From the NCBI GenBank assembly GCA_001586965.3, contig LUCW03000064.1:5001-29286 (forward strand): DNA of 24,286 nt, in the 5' to 3' direction. The stretch is from Sphaeroforma sirkka. Its lineage: Eukaryota > Opisthokonta > Ichthyosporea > Ichthyophonida. A program made the translations under genes and the position numbers. The notes beneath the pieces were generated by a model. That model saw nothing but the letters and a program-made list of their open reading frames with translations. It made no database searches and was not told the origin of the DNA. Positions 1 to 10,520 of the stretch are shown in pieces (the first letter of the stretch is position 1; the number at the start of each line of letters is the position of its first letter).

Positions 1-81
1 CGCTCAGAATTGAACATGACATACCCGACTGACAATAGCATGCACATGCGAACACCATCGCTCGCGTTTATCCACGACCAT
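1..81 (+). CDS. possible internal exon of the left-edge gene
   Basis: Open through the window start in the frame that ends in phase 0 at a GTATGC donor at 82. It is 27 codons with no recognisable motif. It is assigned only because the next exon also needs phase 0. Confidence 0.25.
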
Positions 82-666
82 GTATGCCTGATCAGAGTGT
101 TCGCAAATTACAGTGTCTTACAGTGTCTGTGGTGTGTACCATATGTGGTGGACCTGAATGTTTGATATTGATTATTTAAGGATATGCTATAGTGAAATAC
201 TAGTATATCGTAGTATCTTCTTTAACAAATGTATTAGTGAAGCACTAGTATATCGTAGCAGCTCGTTTAAGTATTATACTAGTGAAAATGCAAATATATC
301 TTAGTATAGGCGCAACTGCCACATATACGTGTTCATCCGCACGGGTTGTTGCCCATGTGCGCTATAGCCTCCGTGGCCATTCCTATGATCAATATCGGAT
401 GCGCACCAACATGTGAGTGTGCTCGCTAAGTATCATTCTTGATCCAACCCCAGGCGACACAGATCAATTCAATACCACTATAGTTGTACAATTGATCCAA
501 GTGATTAATGGAGCTATTGCAGGATCACTTCACGTTCATACCCGTATGCTGCAGACACACACACACTCACTCGCTCACTCATTCACTCCAACATAGAGAG
601 AGAGCAAGTATATATATATATATATATTGTATATACACACACATATATATATATATATATAATAAA

Positions 667-763
<97 letters not shown>

Positions 764-970
764 TGTAATAACAACGTACACAAACTAATTAAATTCACAG
801 ATGATTTGGATGGTCGACGCCACCATGCAGGGTACCAAATTGCACTTCGCATCGGACGGCGGAGTGTTCTACGAATTCCCGCGCAATCACAAGGATAAGG
901 TGGTGTATTGCAACGTAGAAGGCATCAAGCTCAACGGGGTAAATCAGCTGTTGTTTGATACGCTAAATTT

Positions 971-1030
<60 letters not shown>

Positions 1031-1045
1031 GTACAATGTATAATG

Positions 1046-1081
<36 letters not shown>

Positions 1082-1700
1082 CATGTATATATATATATGT
1101 GTGTGCGTGTGTGTATGTGTGCATGTATATATGGTATTTATATGTAAATCGGAGATTTGATAAGCTGTACACGTACGAAGTTATGCGTGATAGATCGAAC
1201 ATCTACCATCAGTATCTGCAAATTGAACTGACTTGTCGGAGGTTCGACGTGGTATGCTTTGATTCAATCGTATGGTTAGCCTGTTGTTCCGTTCATAAGA
1301 CTGCTATTGACTTTGTTGCATCTAGTGTTCAAGATACACAAAACTACTGTATTCTCGTTGTTTATGACTAGGACCACAGTGTCGTCGTATCTATTGCTTT
1401 CGACCTACAAATGTGTTTACTATAGTGCCCTGCGCGACTGTAAAGTGCGATGGTTTGTGTTCTTGTCTTTCATTGACCAATAGTTATTTGACATGTATTC
1501 ATACGAAACTACTGTACTAGACGATGGACAAATTCATGTTTTCTATACGACACTTTTTCGGTTGTGGCTTATGAGTCACTCTACTTCTGTTTGTACAACA
1601 ATAGGACACGGTTGTCGTTGTGTCCGACAAATTTAAGAAGAAGAAACAGCATCACCGATGCCACGCCAAGGACCAATCCATCCACCGATTTGCTTTATAA
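1..1700 (+). CDS. 3' part of an unrecognised multi-exon gene
   Basis: A chain of small open blocks with splice signals and matching phases: 1-81 (donor GTATGC), 310-412 (donor GTGAGT), 454-500 (donor GTGATT, weak), 801-938 (donor GTAAAT) and 1605-1700, ending at TAA. Joined, they give about 154 codons that are open to the window's left edge, so the gene is probably 5'-truncated here. I do not recognise the product. The 310-412 block holds the tetrapeptide HPHG, a hallmark of DGAT2/MOGAT acyltransferases, but the rest does not obviously continue that family. The 801-938 block alternates hydrophobic residues and glycines like the beta-helix rungs of the next gene. The C-terminus is basic, with KFKKKK then histidines. 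The first exon and the end of the third are the least certain parts; an alternative donor exists at 544. Confidence 0.4.
310..412 (+). CDS. exon with HPHG motif, left-edge gene
   Basis: Follows an acceptor TAG at 307-309 and precedes a strong GTGAGT donor at 413. It carries 34 codons plus one base. It includes R-V-H-P-H-G followed by a hydrophobic stretch ([16 protein letters not shown]). HPHG is the signature of DAGAT-type acyltransferases, but a chance occurrence cannot be excluded. Confidence 0.4.
454..500 (+). CDS. small exon, left-edge gene
   Basis: Follows CCCCAG at 448-453. Two bases complete a Cys codon with the preceding exon, then 15 codons ([15 protein letters not shown]) reach a weak GTGATT donor. 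The same frame stays open to a GTATGC donor at 544, but that donor gives the wrong phase for the next exon. Confidence 0.3.
608..766. repeat. compound (TA)n/(CA)n microsatellite
   Basis: TA tracts interrupted by short CA tracts at about 634-644 and 715-732, within the intron before the 801 exon. The short open frames here, which translate to IYIYIY and HTHTHT, are low-complexity artefacts. Confidence 0.95.
801..938 (+). CDS. beta-strand-rich exon, left-edge gene
   Basis: Bounded by TTCACAG before 801 and the GTAAATCAG donor at 939, it is exactly 46 codons in phase 0. Base composition is far richer in GC than the flanking TA microsatellites, and the other two frames contain stops. It holds alternating hydrophobic residues with GG and NG turns (for example [16 protein letters not shown]). 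Confidence 0.55.
972..1130. repeat. (TA)n followed by (TG)n microsatellite
   Basis: A pure TA tract to about 1024, then further TA blocks alternating with TG-rich blocks, in the intron after the 801-938 exon. Confidence 0.95.
1605..1700 (+). CDS. terminal exon, left-edge gene
   Basis: Begins after ACAATAG and joins in phase 0 to the 801-938 exon. It encodes 31 residues: a Val run, then a Lys/His-rich tail, then TAA at 1698-1700. The first exon base and the frame agree with the upstream donor phase, which is the main support. Confidence 0.45.
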   Translation, partial: DTVVVVSDKFKKKKQHHRCHAKDQSIHRFAL

Positions 1701-1867
1701 AAGTCGTGTTGAGAGTGTCTCAAGGGGGTGGACATATCTCGTCGAGCAACAGGTATTGTCAAGACCAAACGACAGAGACAACTGGACTTCCAGAGGGTCG
1801 TGATAAATCTCAATCATTTTTACATCTATGTTCAACGTTCTGCTCATGTGTGTGTGCCAACCGAATT

Positions 1868-1923
1868 GACGTTAGAAGTGAAGACTTTTCAGTATGACGT
1901 TAGAAGTGAAGACTTTTCAGTAT
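1868..1923. repeat. 28-bp perfect tandem duplication
   Basis: Two identical, abutting 28-bp copies (1868-1895, 1896-1923), each beginning GACGTTAGAAGTG. They lie about 170 bp past the stop codon of the left-edge gene, in its presumed 3' flank. Confidence 0.95.
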
Positions 1924-2089
1924 GTATGTATGGAAAAGGCTCTGTAGCCTGTACAGTGTGCCCTGCCCTCCTGTTGGTATGGGAGGACTGGACTAGCATG
2001 ATAGGATTTCTCTAGGCCGGATTATTGATGACAATATTGTGGGCCATGCGACCTGAGTATTTAGATAATCTTGGACGCTTTGGAATACG

Positions 2090-2335
2090 AATCGGAGGGA
2101 TTAGTTTAGGCTTTAGTGTCTGTCTCTTCTACCACTCTTTACTACTAGTAGTACATAGCAGAATTATATAGTAGCACTACGTTAGAGGGACCTGTCATCG
2201 GACGGCTGACAGTCGTTATATTTATACCAGAAGTAATATTATTGACCCGGTTACTATTACCTCTCTCTACTACTCTAGGACTAGGCTCTCTCTCTGTGCT
2301 ACCCTCCTAGAGAGATCTCTACTCTAAAATAGACT
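2090..2335. repeat. CT/CTA-rich dispersed repeat-like sequence
   Basis: Built from CTCTCTCTACTACT, ACTACTAGTAGTA and TAGAGAGATCTCTACTCTA words. The same word set appears at about 23370-23670 and 23975-24020, so this looks like one family of repetitive sequence on both flanks. No coding potential is seen between 1701 and 3204. Confidence 0.45.
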
Positions 2336-3130
2336 ATGTACATAGGTTATATTTATATATATTTTAAAAAACAGTATGTACTACTTACATTTGTTTTAGT
2401 TAATTGTTTTTGTTTATTTAAAAAAAACATAAATTGTTTCTGCTATGTCGTACCACCAGATATTTGATTGGGTACAATTTAAATATATAGACGTAAGTCA
2501 CAAAGTGATTATAAAATGCCTTAGACCATTTTAACTGTGACTTCTTGAGATGAGTTGAGACTTGATATTTAGTTGATACTTGTAAGAATGTTCTCTCGCA
2601 CTGCAATATATATAGAAGTCTCAAGCCTTGAGAGGGCTTGAGGACATCGTCAATCTGTCAGACGTCAGGCCACCAGCCCGCCACACAAGTCTCGTTCACA
2701 ACGAAGTCGACTCATTTGTTTTTTAAAATAAATAGATAAAAGAGGAAGTGTTGAACTTGCAAGTCACTCACAGTCTCAGTCACAGACCACAGTGTTAGTG
2801 TGTCACAGTCACATTTTATTTTCTAGAAATGACAACTAAAGTTAAATTAAAAAACAACAATATGTAACACACTTTTCACTTATGCCAAGACGAAATACAT
2901 CAGCAGAGGTTTTATTGGTCTAATTTTAAGCTCTGGGGTATTTATGCTCAAAAAATGCCTGAGATTTAAATTTGTTGAAATAAAAATTGAAAAACAAATG
3001 TTGAAAGTCTGAAATTCACAAGAAAACAAACAATGCGCATGTGTAGTTTTTTTTTATAACATTCACTTCAGTATTCTTTTAAACAATATATTTTCTCTAT
3101 TAGTACTGTAAGAGAATCATTTTTTTCTGT

Positions 3131-3204
3131 TATAATAGCTATAGCAAACTTCCTCTCGCACATTTTCAATAGTCTAACATTGAACTCTTAATCAAGGAAC
3201 CACA
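3131..3204 (+). promoter_or_regulatory. 5' flank and leader of the beta-helix gene
   Basis: A TATAATA stretch at 3131 lies 74 bp before the ATG. An in-frame TGA at 3181 closes the reading frame upstream, so the ATG at 3205, in context ACAATGG, is the first usable start. That the TATAATA acts as a TATA element is a guess. Confidence 0.25.
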
Positions 3205-3553
3205 ATGGACGCTCAAATGGAGGCCAAAACGCTGTCAGGGACACCAAGTGCTGGTAGTAAAGGAAGCAAAGGAATATCACACTCTGACACGCAATCTAGT
3301 ACCAATCTTTCCTCACCGCACACTGAATCCTTTATATCATCTGATACGGACTCTATTGTCAATGTAGCGCATGATGATATGGGGATTAAACAGACTAAGA
3401 AGTCTAGAGGTATTACTATGCCCGGCAATGCTGCTAGCAGGAAAGAGTGGAAGAAACGTACGATTGGATTGGTTGTTCTGGCGATTCTGATTTCCTGTAC
3501 TGTAGCGTTTATAGTTGTTGCTAAGAAACGATCGTCGGGTGAGCCAAACAGCG
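3205..3553 (+). CDS. exon 1: cytosolic tail and membrane anchor
   Basis: Encodes residues 1-116 plus one base and ends at a GTATGT donor. It holds the Ser/Thr-rich tail and the hydrophobic segment [20 protein letters not shown]. An in-frame stop at 3181 confirms the start. Confidence 0.85.
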
Positions 3554-3694
3554 GTATGTACGGGTTTACCTTCATCATATCATCTGTAGATGTAGTTACA
3601 GCAATGGTATTTAGAGCTCTATATGTCATATGCACATGCACAAAAATGAGGTTCTATGCCAGTGCTTCCAAGCTTCTTTTATACATATTTATAT

Positions 3695-3736
<42 letters not shown>

Positions 3737-3797
3737 ATGATATATATATATATATATATAAAGATGTATATATATATATAGATATATATATATATAT

Positions 3798-3852
<55 letters not shown>

Positions 3853-3919
3853 TACATATGTATATCGATACACTTACAATGCTATGCACTTATTGTTATA
3901 TGTAGTGGTATGTATATGT

Positions 3920-3998
<79 letters not shown>

Positions 3999-4158
3999 GG
4001 ATAATATATGCATAACGTGTGTTTATATATGTTTATATATATAATATGCATATACATATTATATATATATATAAATATATATAATATATATAAATGGATA
4101 TATACTTATATATATATATGATCATCATATATGTTTAATATATGTATCATGTTCATCA

Positions 4159-4235
<77 letters not shown>

Positions 4236-4990
4236 ATATATATATATGTATTATTACTACACACAAGAGACATACACTTATACTTAGCCTCATGTTTGTT
4301 TAAATCTATCTATGTATTATGTTTTCGTGCACTCGGATATACATACATTCTGTAATACGGTTTAGTACATAGATAATATGCATCTACTGTTATACATCAT
4401 GATTTAACTATGTGCTTTCATGGAGCTATATAGTGGTATCATGCATGCATTTAACTTTTCCAATCATTTCGATAATGGCCATGGGTTTAAAAATGATCAC
4501 CGTGATTTTAAACATATATCACCTCACTTACCCTCGGATTCGATATTAAATATTTTAAATCGTAAATTCAACTTTTCAGACGAAATAACCGCAGTCAATG
4601 TCGAGGCGCCAAATGGCATCGAGGTCTGCAATTTTATGGTATGTGCTATGTACTACCCTTGGTACAATCTCTTCTCATGCAAATGGCAGCCTATCGATGT
4701 ATATTGATTATAACTTTAAATTTACCAGCACACCCCTTGTGCGATTGAATTGGCAGCAGGTCGCTCATGTCCACTTTAGAACGTACACTACAGATGACTA
4801 ATGTGTAGTTTTAAATATTCTTTACTTTTCATTATCCTTCACCACAGGCATGCGGGAGTTGCTATGACAACCTTGCTCTCGCAGTGTCTGCTGTGGGCGA
4901 CTGTGATCAAAGCACTACTCGATCAGACATCTCAGAACCACAAGTCGTTGACGCAATGCAAGACATGGAATTCTACGAGGGCATGGTTCT

Positions 4991-5079
<89 letters not shown>

Positions 5080-5106
5080 TAGATATAGATATAGATATAT
5101 ACAATA

Positions 5107-5145
<39 letters not shown>

Positions 5146-5192
5146 CTGTTTGGATATATATATATACATCTATATATATGTATGTATGTATG

Positions 5193-5232
<40 letters not shown>

Positions 5233-5317
5233 AGTGTATTTATATATCTATATCATAACATGTATGTATATATATAGTGAGTGTATATATATATATATGT
5301 GTGTGTATGTATGCATA

Positions 5318-5349
<32 letters not shown>

Positions 5350-6733
5350 ATTTATTCAGCTACGCCACATGAATATTACCGTATGATAGTCGATGTACTG
5401 ACAAACATACACCCGTTTATACAAATAACTTGTTTAGGCTCTGTGTCCGTGGCTATTTCGGGTGCCAAGTTTTTGGCAGCAAACGGCCGTCGACCCATAA
5501 TTAGACCAGCCTTTATCGAAAGTGCGGATGTTGAACTAGCAGGAGCCCCCTCCTTGTTTGTTTGGAAAAGCGAAAGTAGATTGACGTTCGTACTGGAAGC
5601 TTTGGAATTGGATGGCTTGAAACAGAGCATGTCTGCCGTCAGGTGTGTATAATAACACATCGATGCGACAATAGTTTGTATCTTGCGAGTGGTTGGTTTT
5701 GATACTGTAGGATGTACGTATGGCGACGCGTCTTTGTTTGTGTGGAGAAGTATAGGTGGATAGGCATTTGATTGAAATCATTACTGGCTTGCTGATAAGG
5801 TAGAAAGTCCACTATGAGATGTGTGCATGTTGACCAATATTGTGAAGATATCCGTTGTCCACAACTGCATAGCGGAAGCAATACATATACATATATATAT
5901 ATATGTTATAATACTCTGTATTTAACGGATCAATAAGGAATAGTTGCTTTTTTTTGGTGTATTCGCATAGATTAAAATGTACAAGCATAATTTATACAAC
6001 ATGCGAAGTACTATACACTCCTTTCACAAGATGCATTATACATTTGGCCACATGTATTTGTTTACAGTATTATATGAATTCCCAATGTGTACTTTCTGAT
6101 TTAGACACTGAGTGCTCATTGTCGTATCTCAGAACATGATAGATACTGAGGTGGACTACTAAAGTCGAACACCAGAGTATCTGTATACTTCCTCGTGATA
6201 CATGTTTATATTAAAACAGTTATATTCACATATTCTATGTGATATTCATTTACCGTATCGCAGGACCGTGTCAGATGTTGAGGTGGACTTCTACAGTCGC
6301 AATGTACAGTTCAACAACTTCCACACACCCAACAAAGTTAATGGCAGTGCGGTACATCTCGACACAGCGAATGTGCTGTCATTTGACGCGCAAAGTGGTG
6401 CATCTGGCAACACAGCAGGTAAAGGAGCGATTGTTTGCATATGTATATACTTGTATGCGTGTATGTATGTATATATATATTATTTTATAATATATATATA
6501 TATATATATACACATATATATATGTGTGTGTTTATGTGTGTGTTTATGTGTATTATATGTATATATGTATTTATTTATTTATTTTTTTTTATTTATTATA
6601 TATATATATATATATATATTCATATATATATATCTATATATTATATTATATATATATATATATATATATGTTTGTATATTCATTCAAACATACACACATG
6701 TTTATATATTCATATATATATATATATATATAA

Positions 6734-6790
<57 letters not shown>

Positions 6791-6865
6791 TCATCACACA
6801 AAACGTCAACACACACACACACATATATATATAATATATATTTGCATGTTTGTATATTCATACAA

Positions 6866-6952
<87 letters not shown>

Positions 6953-9900
6953 CAAATGCAATAAATGAGTATTCATATACATATGTACACAATATATCTT
7001 CCATACATGTATATCCCTACGCTAACACCTGTATTGAAAATGTAAGATACATTCAATAGCACTTGTGTCCATAGTTAGGAGACATGCCTGATTCAGTCAA
7101 CGGCAGTGCCGTGTCTATTGAAAAGACCTATGTGTTGATATCCACAATGCGCGGCAGCTAGCGATGCGGCAGGGAGGATTTGTAATTTTATATCTGTATG
7201 TATATATGTATGCGTCAGTACATTTACATATACATGTACGTGTACATGTACATGGAATGTACAATACTTATGCTGTAAATACATTACCGTGCTATATGCC
7301 ACCATACTATTGCAGGGAACTTGACAGACGGATGTGAAGAAGTGGGTGGAGACTTGTCCGAGAATTGCGGTGTAAGTGCGCATATCAACACCCAAACCCT
7401 ACATGTTTGCGTAAATGTTTGTGTGCATGTCTGTGTGCATTTTTGTGTGCGCGAATATCACGTACGTGTACGATATGTACACGGATTGACCGTATTCGCC
7501 TGCGTAAATGTCAAGTATATATTTCTGAATGAATCTACATGCATCTATACAAGCTTGTCTCCAAATGCTTGCACTTCTTTCGCAATTGTATACCTTGACG
7601 GGGGATAGAGGGGGGGGGGTTTTTCTTGGAGTTTTGTGTTTGTTATTGATTTGTGGTTCTGGTGATATGCGGATGTAATGACGAGAGCTTCTAGTCATGT
7701 CTGTACGTACGCAGGCGGTTCTTTTGCGTTTGTTCTTGTTGTGTGTGGGTGTGCACGGTGTGTCCGGTTATCAGAGTATATGCACACATATGTGCAAATG
7801 GGTTTGAGAATTAATCACCTGCACTTATGTGCATCTGTTTACTGGTTATCCACCAAGAATCTGTGCATGGAAATGTAGCAACTGTATTTAAAGATATGTG
7901 GGTGCGTTTGCATGGTTCATATGTATCAACATGTATTGAGTTGAAGGTTCCACATACGTACTACCAGTGCAGTTGTATTTTGTTTACACTCGCATCGGGG
8001 TGCGTTTGTGACTGAGAGGTGTGTTTTTGTCCTTATATACCCGCGTGCTATTTACTTTACAGTGCGGCCTATTGACAAGCCTGTCTCCATCGCATTAATA
8101 TATATATATATATATATGCGCGTGTGTGAGTGTGTTTGTGTGTGTGTGTACTAGTGCGCACATCTATCGATAGTGACAGGTGATGCAAGCCATATGTAGT
8201 GGTTTTGTAAACAGAAATCTTCCCAAATACTATTGTCTTTGTTTAGTTTTCTGTCTTCTATTCCAACGCAGGGTGGTATCAATGTAAATTTGTTAGTTAT
8301 AATGCTTTATTTTAATTTGTTGTTATGCTTTATTTTTGATTTTCAACGCAGGGTTGTACACCATTCTACGGCGGTAGCACTGTCTATGTGCGCCAAGTGA
8401 CGGGTGCGCTCGACTTCGATGGTACCTACACAGACAACTACGTATGTACCGAACACGTCTATCATGACAATGAAAGTTGTATAAAGTTTGTATTTCATCA
8501 TAGAAATGAAAGTACCAAAAACTTTATTTAGCAGGTTTGTACATTTATCATAGAAATAGAAGTACCAAAACGTGTTTATCATGAAACCTTCAGTAGTAAA
8601 GCAGGTTTGTATCTTTATCATAGAAATGAAAGTACCAAAGTAAAATAGAACACGAGAATATATGTGGTATAGCACGTTTGTATAGTTCTGTAGATTTTTG
8701 CCTGTATATATGCATGCTCGTGATTTGGCCGTCTGTTACTGATGGAAACGATATTCCTTGATGCACAGGTGTATTTCAACCATGGGCAAGGGGGTGTGCT
8801 GCACTTGGAATATGTCACTGCGCCTGCGTCAACAATCAAAGGCACTTTCCGTCACAATTCGGCGACAGGTATGTGATCTGGTGAATTCTTATTTGAGAAG
8901 ATGTAAACTTCTAGTCTGCTTCTCTAGTTACGGTATAAAAATTTCATCGAATATGTACGCGTGGGCCAGAGATTGTGTTAGTGAAGATTAAGGTTTCCTA
9001 CTGCAGATTCATGTATTAGTAAAAGTATGTGCTTGCTGGTGAATAACTGCGGGTGCTTGATTCAGAGACCATGTCGGTTTAGTTAGTGATCTAAATGGTT
9101 TGAAAATTACGTTTTTTTTTAACGTATATGCTGGTCAGTGAGCACATATAATTGAGCCGGAGTGTAGTATGTACAAATAGAGACAACATATACTTACGTA
9201 TTACTGATGTACATCAAGGGTCGTAGACAATGAAAGCAGGAGGTATCTATCTCGAGCTCAGTTTGGATTTTATACCTATATCCAAATTTTACGTTATTTA
9301 AAGAAGCATTTAAGCGTAGATCATCGATCCTATGTTTGTTCAAACACGGACACACACATACATCTTCAAACAATTGCATAACACATATATACCTTCAATT
9401 GATATATTGATCTACAAATGAAGACATGCATATAGAGACGAGCTAACTTTTTATGTATGTTGCATGCGTTGTATCATATATTTGGCTCATTTTGATGCAT
9501 GTTTTTCTTCTGTGGTACATAAAGAAACTTATGACACATCTAGTTTTGTCACTTACCAGCATTCACTTTTCATACATATATATATATATAATACAAGCAC
9601 GGCTTTTTATAAACACATGCAATCGTGACATATACCAACATCCTTTAATATTAATACCAATGTCACACATACACATCTGCATACATACACATGTCGCTTT
9701 GCCATGGTCATCCACTGCATGTTCAGTATTCACATATATCTTGTACTAAACATACATACATACACATGTCACTTAGTCATGGCCATCTACTGCATGTTCA
9801 GTATTCACACATATTATGTACTCAACATACATACATGCACATATCTTGTACTAAACATACATATATACTGCATGTTCAGTATTCACATATTTCTTGTACT

Positions 9901-10207
9901 AAACGTACATACATATACAGAGGGCGGTGCGGTGTCTATTGCGGTGCAAGAGAGTGACACAGCTGTGACCATTGATGGGTTGTTTGAGGACAACAGTGCT
10001 ATTGATCCCTTTGGTTACTGTGGCACTCGTGGGGGTGCGCTCTCTATCAGACGAGTGGGCGACAACTCCAATATGACCATCACAGGTGAGTGTGTATAGT
10101 ATCCAAGCTCATGTATGGTATATAACATATATATATATATATATATGTATGCATGTATGCATGTATGTATGTATATCTATGTATGTATATGTATATGTAT
10201 ATGTATA

Positions 10208-10256
<49 letters not shown>

Positions 10257-10371
10257 GTATATATATATATATATATAAACACATATACATATACATATAC
10301 ATATACATACATACATATACATATACATACACATACATACATATACATACATACATGCATACATGCATACA

Positions 10372-10415
<44 letters not shown>

Positions 10416-10424
10416 GTATGTATG

Positions 10425-10463
<39 letters not shown>

Positions 10464-10487
10464 ATGTATATGTTTATATATATATAT

Positions 10488-10520
<33 letters not shown>

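Noticed and set aside
575..852. Open frames rich in IYIYIY, HTHTHT or CVCVCV on both strands, also at 3654-3889, 6435-6968, 10080-10588, 14145-14578, 16463-16780, 17655-18266, 18836-19305 and 19859-20225
   Set aside because: They are translations of TA, CA and GTAT microsatellites, open in several frames at once and without splice or start context.
1564..2015. Three overlapping + open frames of 79-95 codons
   Set aside because: Only the 1605-1700 segment fits upstream splice phase, and in a different frame. The rest spans the 28-bp duplication with no domain.
3213..3641. 142-codon minus-strand frame
   Set aside because: Antisense shadow of exon 1 of the beta-helix gene.
4420..4579. Open frame reading into exon 2 from ATG 4420
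   Set aside because: It is intron 1 sequence. The CAG at 4577-4579 and the phase from exon 1 define the exon start, and the upstream codons are Asn/His/Phe-rich without a motif.
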